From the NCBI GenBank assembly GCA_012517025.1, contig JAAYVT010000178.1, positions 1 through 11,256 on the forward strand: a DNA stretch of 11,256 bases. The letters are read 5' to 3'. Of this stretch, positions 1-6,327 are shown piece after piece. How positions within the stretch are numbered: the first letter of the stretch is position 1; every line of letters begins with the position of its first letter. The notes under the pieces are model-generated. The model searched no databases, had not been told where the DNA came from, and saw nothing but the letters and a program-made list of their open reading frames with translations. Made by a program: the position numbers and the translations under genes. This DNA comes from Phyllobacteriaceae bacterium (GTDB lineage: Bacteria > Pseudomonadota > Alphaproteobacteria > Rhizobiales > Ancalomicrobiaceae).

Positions 1-1
1 C

Positions 2-79
2 GTGACCGTGACCGGCACGCCCGGCACCGAGGTCTTCCGCGCCCGCGTCGGGCTCGAAGCGGTCGCGTGCGCCGCCTGA
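2..79 (+). CDS. C-terminal end of an unidentified gene (partial, 5' truncated)
   Basis: An open frame enters from the left edge and stops with TGA at 77-79, giving about 25 residues that include GTPGTEVFRARVGLEAV. Nearly every third codon base in this frame is G or C, as in the other genes of the window, whereas the neighbouring frame lacks that bias, so this is probably the true tail of a plus-strand gene. It is too short to assign to a family. It converges on the minus-strand block ending at 206. Confidence 0.45.
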   Translation: MTVTGTPGTEVFRARVGLEAVACAA

Positions 80-205
80 CGGCCGCCTCGGGACCTCGTC
101 CGTGCCTCTCCCCGCCCGGCTCGCGGCGGCCCAGCCGCGAGTACCCGCAGCCAGTCGACGGCAACCGTCCGGCGGGCTCGCGGCATCCGGCAAAGGGCGA
201 GATCC
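80..205. terminator. Convergent intergenic region with hairpins, possible bidirectional terminator
   Basis: This is the gap between the plus-strand gene ending at 79 and the minus-strand gene ending at 206. It holds a perfect 8-bp stem CTCGCGGC / GCCGCGAG at 120-127 and 134-141 with a six-base loop, and a smaller stem GACGG / CCGTC at 157-161 and 165-169. The 10-mer GGCTCGCGGC occurs at 118-127 and again at 175-184. No T-tract follows on either strand, so intrinsic termination is only a guess from the convergent position. Confidence 0.35.
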
Positions 206-706
206 TCAATCCGCCTCGGCCGCGTCGGCGTCGGCATCGGCCGGCATCGCTACGAGGAGTTCGGCGAGCGTGTCGACGACCAGCCGATGGTCCTCGGCCT
301 GCGGCAGCCCCGACACCGTGACGACGCCGATCTGACCGACGCCGCGCACCCGGATCGGATGGGCACCGCCGAACGGGGCGTAGTCGGCGAGCGGCAACAG
401 CGACTTCTCGACGATCGTCGTGCCGCGCATCTCGTAGAGATGTTTCATGTACCAGGAACTGTGCTCGAACCGCTCGACGACGGCGCGCTTGCGGGCGATC
501 CAGCCGGCGTTGTCGGCGGTCGTGCCCGGCATCGCGGCGAAGAACAGCGTCCGCCCGGCGATCGCCACCTCGATCGCGACGGCTCCGCCACGCCGCCGCG
601 CTTCCGTTCGAAGCCGCCGGCCGAGCTCGAAGGCGGTGTCGGCGTCGAAGCGGGAGAACACGAGCCGCGCTTCTTCTGCGGCGAGGTCGTCGAGGATCGT
701 CGACAT
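206..706 (-). CDS. UPF0303 / heme-degrading-domain (GlcG/HbpS-like fold) protein
   Basis: The 166-residue product matches the small UPF0303 family (the YBR137W type), often labelled 'heme-degrading domain-containing' because it shares the GlcG/HbpS-like fold. The biochemical role of the bacterial members is not settled. Recognisable blocks are PGTTADNAGWIARKR (about 60-74), HSSWYMKHL (82-90), ADYAPFGGAHPI (107-118) and VTVSGLPQAEDHRLVV (129-144). There is no signal peptide or membrane segment, so it should be cytosolic. The ATG at 706 was chosen because the family's usual N-terminus (short acidic helix, then FSRFD) starts there and a GAGGG ribosome site lies upstream; longer in-frame extensions run into the preceding gene. 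It starts only 8 bases after the RmlD-like gene stops, so the two are very probably co-translated. The C-terminus is an Ala/Asp-rich tail (ADADADAAEAD). Members often sit in sugar-utilisation loci, which agrees with this context. Confidence 0.85.
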   Translation of the reverse strand: MSTILDDLAAEEARLVFSRFDADTAFELGRRLRTEARRRGGAVAIEVAIAGRTLFFAAMPGTTADNAGWIARKRAVVERFEHSSWYMKHLYEMRGTTIVEKSLLPLADYAPFGGAHPIRVRGVGQIGVVTVSGLPQAEDHRLVVDTLAELLVAMPADADADAAEAD

Positions 707-714
707 CGGGGCCC

Positions 715-1578
715 TCACACGGTGAAGCGGAACTCGGCGACGCAACGCGCGATCGCCTCGGCGCTCGGCGGGAACGTCACCCCGGCGCGCGCCAGCTTCT
801 CGTGCGACAGGCGGACGTCGCGCCGCTTGGCCCCGGTGACGGGCGTCAGCACCTCCTCCGCCCGGTCGCCGACCCCGAAGGCGTCGAGGGTGAGCTTCGC
901 CAGCTCGAACCGCGACAGGTCGTTCGCCGAGCCGACGTGATAGGTCGACGGTGGGCAGTCGAGGATCGCGTCGAAGCGGTCGAGGAGATCGTGGACGTAG
1001 GTGATGCCGCGAAATTCGTCGGTGCGCTCGGCGAGCCGGCGCCCGGCGAGGAGCGCCAGGGCGATGTTCCATGGCACGCCGGGCGACATGCCGCAACCAC
1101 GCTCGGGCAGTCCGAAGAGCCAAGTGAAGCGCAGTACCCAGAGCTTCTCGACGATCGCCGCCAGCTCCGCCTCGGCGGTGAGCTTGGTCGCGCCGTAGAC
1201 GGTGTCGGGCACGGCGAGATCGCTCTCTGCATGGGGGCCGGGCTCGGGATTGCCGTTGAACACCTGCTCGGAACTGATCAGGACGAAGCCGGCGCCGACC
1301 GCTTCCGCCGCGCGCGCCAGCGCGACGGCGCCGTCGACGTTGATCCTTCGGGCGACGTCGGGATGGGCGTCGCAGAAGGCGGTGGCGGCGACGGCGGCGG
1401 CGTGGACGACGAGGTCCGGCCGGAACGCCGAGACGACCGCACCGACCGCCGTCGCGTCGGCGATGTCGAGATCGCCGACGTCGGTCGCCAGGATCTCGTC
1501 GGTGGCGGCGAAGCGGCGGACGAAGCGGCTGCCGAAGAAGCCGGCGGCGCCGGTGACGAGGATGCGGCGCGAGGCCAT
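715..1578 (-). CDS. RmlD-like NAD(P)-dependent sugar epimerase/reductase (extended SDR)
   Basis: A 287-residue extended short-chain dehydrogenase of the RmlD (dTDP-4-dehydrorhamnose reductase) type. The N-terminal Rossmann motif is TGAAGFFG (residues 9-16). It is followed by the RmlD-like LDIAD (37-41), RPDLVVHAAAVAA (53-65), ISSEQVF (101-107) and the catalytic pair in YGATK (Tyr128, Lys132). The C-terminal half carries GITYVHDLLDRF (191-202), typical of the substrate domain. Family members reduce or epimerise nucleotide-linked or free sugars. No other nucleotide-sugar gene (RmlA, B or C) is in view, so rhamnose synthesis is not supported and a catabolic or sugar-modifying role is more likely by context. 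The ATG at 1578 is preceded by a good GGAGAG site; a start 42 bases upstream has less support. It lies 148 bases downstream of the EIIC gene and 8 bases before the UPF0303 gene. The substrate is unknown. Confidence 0.85.
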   Translation of the reverse strand: MASRRILVTGAAGFFGSRFVRRFAATDEILATDVGDLDIADATAVGAVVSAFRPDLVVHAAAVAATAFCDAHPDVARRINVDGAVALARAAEAVGAGFVLISSEQVFNGNPEPGPHAESDLAVPDTVYGATKLTAEAELAAIVEKLWVLRFTWLFGLPERGCGMSPGVPWNIALALLAGRRLAERTDEFRGITYVHDLLDRFDAILDCPPSTYHVGSANDLSRFELAKLTLDAFGVGDRAEEVLTPVTGAKRRDVRLSHEKLARAGVTFPPSAEAIARCVAEFRFTV

Positions 1579-1726
1579 GTCGTTCTCTCCGTCGGGTGGA
1601 GGCGCGATCCGTCGGGCCACGGGAAGGGCGCCGGGCGCCGCGCGGGCGGGATCGCGGGGAAGGAGGGGAAGGGTCGGGGCCGACGATCGCGACCGTCGGT
1701 CCGGACCTTCGTGGCGAGCGGGCGGA
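1579..1726 (-). other. Intergenic region between EIIC and the RmlD-like gene
   Basis: These 148 GC-rich bases hold the GGAGAG ribosome site of the downstream gene. I see no convincing promoter or terminator, so read-through from the EIIC gene is possible. Confidence 0.4.
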
Positions 1727-2800
1727 TCAGCCCAGCTGGATGTCGAGTTTCATGTCGTCTTCCGCCGCGTCGGCTTCCGTCTTGCCGCGAGCGGCGAAGG
1801 ACTTGAGGAAGTTGACGGTGAGCGCGCTGACCACGGCACCGACGGCGAGGGCGATCACGAAGCCGAACTTGCCTTCGACCACCGGCAGGACGATCAGGCC
1901 GCCCCAGGCCGCGTAGCACTGCACCCCGAGGAGAGCGGCGACGGAAGCGCCGACGGCGGTGCCGAACATGATCGACGGGATGACGCGCAGCGGATCGGCG
2001 GCGGCGAAGGGGATGGCGCCTTCGGTGATGCCGACGCAGCCCATCAGGAACGACGCCTTGCCCGCCTCGCGCTCGTCCGGACCGTAGAGCCGGCGACCGC
2101 CGATGAGGGAGGCGAGGCCCATGCCGACGGAGGGAACCGCCACCGCCACGGCCGAGATGCCGGCGACGTTGTAGATGCCTTCGCCGACGCACAGAACCGC
2201 GAAGGCATAGGCGACCTTGTTGACCGGACCGCCCATGTCGAAGGCGATCATCATGCCCATGATCACCGCGAGCACGACGATGGAGCCGGACTGGAAGCCG
2301 CGCAGCCATTCGGTGAGCCCGGCCGTGAGGGCGGCGATCGGCGCGCCGAGCACCCACATCATCAGACCGGCGACCACGAAGGTGCCGACGATCGGGATGA
2401 CGAAGATCGGCATCACCGACCGGAACACCCGCGGCACCGGGATCTTCTTCAGGTAGAACACCAGGATGCCGGCGAGCAGGCCGGCGATGATGCCGCCGAA
2501 GAAGCCGGCGCCGATCTTGGCGCCGACCATGGCGCCGATGGCGGCGGGAGCGAGCGCCGGACGGTCGGCGATCGAGAAGGCGATGTAGGCCGCCAGGACC
2601 GGGACCATCAGCGTGAAGCCGACGACGCCGATGTCGAACAGTTCCTTCAGGAACTTGGTGTCCGGAACCGCGCCTTTGCCCGAGATCATCACCGACGCGG
2701 CCAGAATGATGCCGCCGGAGACGACGAAGGGAATCATGTAGGACACGCCGGTCATCAGATGCTTGCGCGTACCCTTCAGTATTACGATCAGGTCGTTCAT
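1727..2800 (-). CDS. Orphan fructose-type PTS permease, EIIC component (FrwC-like)
   Basis: A 357-residue polytopic membrane protein of the PTS fructose-family EIIC group. EIIC forms the sugar channel and normally passes the sugar to a phosphorylated EIIB. It opens with a short amphipathic stretch (MNDLIVILKGTRKHLMTGVS) and IPFVVSGG, followed by multiple hydrophobic spans. It carries the family hallmarks MIAFDMGGPVNKVAYAF (184-200) and GITEGAIPFAAADPLRVIPS (257-276), including the conserved Glu260 of the substrate loop. Length and both termini resemble stand-alone FrwC of enterics (about 359 residues) rather than the fused EIIBC FruA usual in alphaproteobacteria; that comparison is from memory. 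The ATG at 2800 has a strong GGGAGGGAGAG site. No EIIA, EIIB, HPr or EI gene is in the window, so it must work with partners in trans, act as a non-phosphorylating carrier, or be a remnant. The reading frame is intact and codon use matches the neighbours. The sugar is unknown. Confidence 0.92.
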   Translation of the reverse strand: MNDLIVILKGTRKHLMTGVSYMIPFVVSGGIILAASVMISGKGAVPDTKFLKELFDIGVVGFTLMVPVLAAYIAFSIADRPALAPAAIGAMVGAKIGAGFFGGIIAGLLAGILVFYLKKIPVPRVFRSVMPIFVIPIVGTFVVAGLMMWVLGAPIAALTAGLTEWLRGFQSGSIVVLAVIMGMMIAFDMGGPVNKVAYAFAVLCVGEGIYNVAGISAVAVAVPSVGMGLASLIGGRRLYGPDEREAGKASFLMGCVGITEGAIPFAAADPLRVIPSIMFGTAVGASVAALLGVQCYAAWGGLIVLPVVEGKFGFVIALAVGAVVSALTVNFLKSFAARGKTEADAAEDDMKLDIQLG

Positions 2801-3170
2801 CTCTCCCTCCCTCGGTGAGGTCGATTTTGGATTGTACGAGGGGTCGTCAGCTCGGTTGGAGGGGCTTTGACGATGGGCAGAGCCTACGTGCGACGGCGGC
2901 GCGGCAGTATGGGAGCGGGCTGCTATCTTCTGGACAGAAGTGTCTGGAGCCCGATCCGATCGACCCCGCCGACCCGATCGAAGAGACCTCGCTTCCCGTG
3001 AAAACAGAAGCGATTTCCGGAGCGAAGACCGCCGACCCGACTCCCTCCGCGGCGGCGAGAGGGGTTCGACCGAACGTCGGAAAGGGGTGTGGCGCCAGTG
3101 AACCCTCACGGACCGTCGGGACGACCCCGGGTCGAGAAGGCGGCGGCGAACGCGAGCCGCCGGTCGAGGG
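2801..3170 (-). promoter_or_regulatory. 370-base gap upstream of the EIIC gene; probable promoter region
   Basis: No gene was found here on either strand; in-frame extensions of EIIC are Arg/Ser-rich and unlike any PTS domain. On the minus strand a TACAAT box (2831-2836, five of six to TATAAT) lies about 30 bases upstream of the EIIC start, but no good -35 box is 16-18 bases away. Three dyads could be operators: CTTCTG-GA-CAGAAG at 2927-2940, GTTCG-AC-CGAAC at 3064-3075 and TGGCGCCA at 3090-3097. The gap suggests that EIIC, the RmlD-like and the UPF0303 genes form a transcription unit separate from the ABC genes. Confidence 0.4.
3141..3162 (-). terminator. Hairpin just after the MalF-like permease gene
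   Basis: A perfect 7-bp stem CGGCGGC (3141-3147) / GCCGCCG (3156-3162) with an eight-base loop lies 8 bases past the permease stop codon. Only a short pyrimidine run (CCTTCT on the minus strand) follows. It is placed as an operon-end hairpin but is a weak intrinsic terminator. Confidence 0.35.
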
Positions 3171-4052
3171 TCAGCGACGGCTTTCGAGCATCCGGAAGAA
3201 GACGACGGTCAGCGCGAGCACGATGAGCAACAACACGAAGGCGGCGGCCGCGCCCTCGTTCAGGGACAGCCCGAGGAAGGCGCGCCGATAAGCGAAGAAG
3301 CTCAGCACTTCGGTCGAATTGCCGGGGCCGCCCTTGGTCAGCACATAGGGCAGATCGTAGGTGCGGAACTCGTTGATCAGCTGGATCACCACGGTGATCG
3401 CCGAGACCGGCCGCAGCATCGGCAGGGTGATGTACCAGAACTGCTGGAAGGCGCCGGCGCCGTCGACCTCGGCCGCCTCGTAGGGGTCGGTCGGCAATGC
3501 GGCGAGCCCCGCCGCCAGGATCAGCACGACGAAGGACATCTGTTGCCAGACGTCGATGCCGGCCATGGTCCACAGCGCCAGATCGGCCGAGCCGAGCCAG
3601 TCGAGCCGGGGCAGCCCCATCGTCTCCAACAGATGGTTGGCGATGCCGAGGTTCGGCTGCAGCAACATCCGCCAGATCAGCGCCACGCTGACCGGCGACA
3701 TCGCCATCGGAATGGTCAGGATGGCGAAATAGATCGGCTTCGCCTTCACCGCGCGATGCAGCATCAGGGCGATGGCGAGGCCGACGACGAATTCGCCGGC
3801 GACCGTCGCCACCGAATATTTCACGGTGAGCCAGAGCGAGCTCCAGAACAGCGGGCTCGACATCACCACGGCGAAATTCTTGAACCCGACGAAGGGTTCC
3901 AGCGCGGGATGCAGCAACGTGATCGACGACAGCGAGATCACCAGCGCATAGACGAGCGGAAACCCCATCACCAGCGCCAGCGTCAGGAGACCGGGCGCGG
4001 CGAAGGCCCAGCCGTTCCGTCGATCTCTGTCGAATGAGAAGTCGAACCGCAT
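3171..4052 (-). CDS. ABC sugar importer, inner-membrane permease (MalF/UgpA type)
   Basis: A 293-residue inner-membrane permease of the carbohydrate uptake 1 (CUT1) type, forming a heterodimer channel with the MalG-like protein. After a short cytosolic N-terminus come a first membrane span (about 16-40), a periplasmic segment, and the remaining spans from about 73. The cytoplasmic coupling loop that docks on the ATPase reads YEAAEVDGAGAFQQFWYITLP (191-211), a full EAA motif with Glu192-Ala-Ala, Gly198 and Leu-Pro. The family-typical VLTKGGPGNSTEVLSFFAY (237-255) follows. The ATG at 4052 has a GGGAAGG site at a proper distance, and the product then has normal length; the longer frame back to 4214 overlaps the binding-protein gene and adds no recognisable sequence. 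It is the last gene of the importer operon, 91 bases after the binding-protein gene. Confidence 0.93.
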   Translation of the reverse strand: MRFDFSFDRDRRNGWAFAAPGLLTLALVMGFPLVYALVISLSSITLLHPALEPFVGFKNFAVVMSSPLFWSSLWLTVKYSVATVAGEFVVGLAIALMLHRAVKAKPIYFAILTIPMAMSPVSVALIWRMLLQPNLGIANHLLETMGLPRLDWLGSADLALWTMAGIDVWQQMSFVVLILAAGLAALPTDPYEAAEVDGAGAFQQFWYITLPMLRPVSAITVVIQLINEFRTYDLPYVLTKGGPGNSTEVLSFFAYRRAFLGLSLNEGAAAAFVLLLIVLALTVVFFRMLESRR

Positions 4053-4081
4053 CGCCGGACCTTCCCTCGGGTCGTGGGGAG

Positions 4082-4100
4082 CCGCCCGCAGCGCGGACGG
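4082..4100 (-). other. mRNA hairpin between binding-protein and permease genes
   Basis: CCGCCCGC (4082-4089) and GCGGACGG (4093-4100) form an 8-bp stem with one mismatch and a three-base loop, in the 91-base spacer after the binding-protein stop. No T-run follows. Hairpins at this position in sugar importer operons commonly protect the upstream binding-protein message and lower permease expression; that role is inferred here. Confidence 0.45.
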
Positions 4101-4143
4101 CCAGGGCGGATTTGCTCCACCGCAGGGGATTATTCGTGAAACG

Positions 4144-5421
4144 TCACTTGGCGAGCAGCTCGCCGAGCCCCTTCGCCGCATCGGCGAGGGCCGCTTCGGG
4201 CTTGGCCTGTCCACCGGCGGCGAGCGACAGCTGCGCGCCCAGAACGTCCTCGTACTGCGCCGAATAGGCGAAGATCGGGAACGACTTGCCGGAGGCCACC
4301 ACGTCCTGGGCGGTCTTGTAGAAGGGGTACTTCTTCAGCACCTCGGGGTTGGTGTAGACGTCGGCTCGGACCGGGGCGTGGCCCTCGAGCGCACGCGCCA
4401 CCGAGATCTTCTCGCTCTGCACCCACTGGATGAACTTCCAGGCCGCCGCCTGGGTCTCCGGCGAGGTGTTCTTCGGAATGCCCCAGCCCCAGCCGCCGCT
4501 CTCGCCGTGCCCGCCCGGCATCACCGACAACGCCAGCTTGCCGGCGACCTTCGGGCACTTCTGGGCGTCGTCGATCTGCGGCAACATCCACCAGTAGGTG
4601 ACGAAGCTGAAGGCCTCGCCCGAGCACACCAGGCGCTGGGTGTCGTCGAGGGTCGCCGACAGGGCGCCCTGCTGGGCACCGTCGCGGATGTTGGAGACGT
4701 AGAGATCGAGCGCCTTGCGGCCGGCGGGAGAATCGAGCGTCACTTTGCGCCCGGCGTCGATGTAGGAGCCGTCGACCGAGAACAGGTAGTTGGAGAACTC
4801 CATGGCGTTCGGATCGCCGCGCTGGCCCTGCATCGCGGCGCCGGCGATGCCGGCGTTCGCCTTCATGAACTTCGAGATCTCGACGTAGTCGGCGAGCGTC
4901 GTCGGCGCGGCGAGCTTCTTGCCGGTCTTCTTCTCGAAGGCGTCCTTCAGCTTCGGATCGGCGAGGAGGTCGGTGCGATAGATGAGGCCCATCGAGTAGT
5001 TGTACATCGGCACCAACGGCAGCTTGGCCTCGGTGCGGCCGAGCAGATCGAGGGTCGCCGGGATGAAGGGGGCGAGATCGAAGCCGGACTTCTCGGCGAG
5101 CGGCTTCAGATCGACCAGCCAGCCGGCGGCCGGGAATTCGCCCGCCCACAGGAAGTCGACCTCGAGCAGATTGTAGTAGCTCTCCGGCGCGACCAGCTGG
5201 GCGACCAGCTTGTCGTGCATGTCGCCGTAACCGATCTTCTCGAACTCGACCTTGATGCCGGTCTCCTTCTCGAACTGCGGCATGAGCTTCTCGATGATCT
5301 GCGTCTCCGGCACGTCTTCCATCAAAGCGCGGAGCGTGACGGGATCGGCGTGAGCGAGCGAGGTGGTCGCCGTCAGGGCCGCCACGAGCGAGGCGGCGAA
5401 CGCGGTACGATTGAATGCCAT
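4144..5421 (-). CDS. ABC sugar importer, periplasmic substrate-binding protein
   Basis: A 425-residue extracellular solute-binding protein of the MalE/UgpB-like family 1. The signal peptide is clear: basic start MAFNR, hydrophobic core AAFSL-type stretch, and an AHA site giving probable cleavage after Ala25 before DPVTLRAL. The mature N-terminal lobe shows MPQFEKETGIKVEFEKI (47-63) and the YNLLEVDFLWAGEF (83-96) region. The hinge and C-lobe contain GGWGWGIPKNT (309-319) and AAWKFIQWVQSE (326-337), both family-typical. Trp residues at 277-278 and 311-313 are plausible sugar-stacking residues. Two cysteines, Cys266 and Cys289, could form a disulfide in the periplasm. The ATG at 5421 was preferred over the GTG one codon earlier because AAAGGAG lies six bases upstream. 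The gene sits between the two permease genes, an unusual order. Ligand unknown; sugar or polyol by context. Confidence 0.92.
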   Translation of the reverse strand: MAFNRTAFAASLVAALTATTSLAHADPVTLRALMEDVPETQIIEKLMPQFEKETGIKVEFEKIGYGDMHDKLVAQLVAPESYYNLLEVDFLWAGEFPAAGWLVDLKPLAEKSGFDLAPFIPATLDLLGRTEAKLPLVPMYNYSMGLIYRTDLLADPKLKDAFEKKTGKKLAAPTTLADYVEISKFMKANAGIAGAAMQGQRGDPNAMEFSNYLFSVDGSYIDAGRKVTLDSPAGRKALDLYVSNIRDGAQQGALSATLDDTQRLVCSGEAFSFVTYWWMLPQIDDAQKCPKVAGKLALSVMPGGHGESGGWGWGIPKNTSPETQAAAWKFIQWVQSEKISVARALEGHAPVRADVYTNPEVLKKYPFYKTAQDVVASGKSFPIFAYSAQYEDVLGAQLSLAAGGQAKPEAALADAAKGLGELLAK

Positions 5422-5503
5422 CACGGACTCCTTTCACGACTCTACGAACGTCTGGCGGACGATCCGGCCCGTCGGCGGTCCGCGCGCAGCGGAAGGGGAA
5501 ACC
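5422..5503 (-). other. Spacer between MalG-like permease and binding-protein genes
   Basis: The 82-base spacer holds the strong AAAGGAG ribosome site of the binding-protein gene. It also has a possible stem GCGGAC (5455-5460) / GTCCGC (5478-5483) enclosing a smaller CCGG / CGG pairing. The stem lies upstream of the ribosome site rather than covering it, so it could be a processing point giving higher binding-protein expression. Confidence 0.3.
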
Positions 5504-6301
5504 TCACTTCACACTGCCGAAGGTCAGCCCCTGGACGATGAAGCGCTGGATGAAGCGGGAGGCGACGACGAGCGGCAGCACCGCCAGCACGACGCCGGCC
5601 GAAACCTTGGCGATCTGCACGCCGTTGGAGGTCTGCAGAGCCGCCAGTGCGACCGGGATGGTCGCCGTCGACGGACCGGTCAGCACCAGGGCGAACAGGA
5701 ATTCGTTCCACGACAGGATGAAGCCGAGCACGCCGGCCGCCGCGATCCCCGGCAACGAGACCGGCAGGACGACGCGCCAGAAGGCACCCCAGGCGGTGGC
5801 GCCGTCGGTCATCGCCGCCCATTCGAGATCGACCGGAATGCCCTCGAAGAACCCCATCAGGATCCAGATCAGGAACGGCAGGTTGATCGCGGCATAAGCG
5901 ATGGTCAGTCCGAACACCGAGTTGGTCAGCCCCATCGAGCGGAAGAAGGCGAAGGCCGGCAGGACGATCGCCACCGGCGGCAGCATCTGCGTCGCCAACA
6001 CCACGAAGCGAGCGAAGGCGCCGCCGGTGCGATGGCGGGCGAAGGCGTAGCCGGTCATCGCCGCGAAGGGCAGCGCCAGCACCACCGAACCGAGCGACAC
6101 GACGAGGCTGTTCACGTAGTAACTGCCGAACCGGCCGCGCCCGAACAGCGCAGCGTAGTTGTCGAGCGTGACCTGCGGCAACAGATCGGTCGAATAGGAC
6201 AGCGATTCCGGCACCAGGCTGGTGCGCAACACCCACAAGGGCGGCAGCAGCACGACCGCCGAGACCAGGATCAGCCCGAGATGCAGTCCGATGCGTCGCA
6301 C
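5504..6301 (-). CDS. ABC sugar importer, inner-membrane permease (MalG/UgpE type)
   Basis: A 265-residue CUT1 inner-membrane permease, partner of the MalF-like protein. The first span is about residues 5-26 (HLGLILVSAVVLLPPLWVL), followed by a periplasmic segment with TLDNYAALF (45-53), then TATQML-like VLATQMLPPVAIVLP (101-115), NLPFLIWILMGFFEGIP (140-156) and the coupling loop LEWAAMTDGATAWGAFWRVVLP (159-180). In that loop the usual Glu-Ala-Ala reads Trp161-Ala-Ala, with Asp166-Gly167 and Leu-Pro kept. The C-terminus (RFIVQGLTFGSVK) is typical of MalG proteins. The start is a GTG at 6301, chosen because GAGGGAGA lies six bases upstream, the first span then begins normally, and the gene sits 26 bases after the ATPase stop. 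A much longer in-frame extension overlaps the ATPase gene and is not real. Confidence 0.92.
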   Translation of the reverse strand: MRRIGLHLGLILVSAVVLLPPLWVLRTSLVPESLSYSTDLLPQVTLDNYAALFGRGRFGSYYVNSLVVSLGSVVLALPFAAMTGYAFARHRTGGAFARFVVLATQMLPPVAIVLPAFAFFRSMGLTNSVFGLTIAYAAINLPFLIWILMGFFEGIPVDLEWAAMTDGATAWGAFWRVVLPVSLPGIAAAGVLGFILSWNEFLFALVLTGPSTATIPVALAALQTSNGVQIAKVSAGVVLAVLPLVVASRFIQRFIVQGLTFGSVK

Positions 6302-6327
6302 GTGTCGTCTCCCTCGGGTTCGGTCGA

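Noticed and set aside
715..1578. RmlD-like gene as part of rhamnose or surface-polysaccharide synthesis
   Set aside because: No RmlA, B, C or glycosyltransferase genes are in view; context is sugar transport and catabolism.
1727..2800. Mobile-element insertion carrying EIIC
   Set aside because: No transposase, integrase, terminal inverted repeats or target duplications were seen, and base composition and codon use look like the neighbours. Transfer can only be judged by phylogeny.
1202..2818. 538-residue plus-strand frame opposite EIIC and the RmlD-like gene
   Set aside because: Asp/His/Arg-rich antisense sequence without any domain; both minus-strand genes beneath are unmistakable.
2801..3109. 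Possible EIIB or EIIA domain fused to the N-terminus of EIIC
   Set aside because: The in-frame extension translates to Arg/Ser/Pro-rich sequence with no PTS phosphorylation motif, and a strong ribosome site marks the ATG at 2800.
4130..5437. 435-residue minus-strand frame overlapping the binding-protein gene
   Set aside because: A shadow frame. The alternative frame has a signal peptide, family motifs and correct length.
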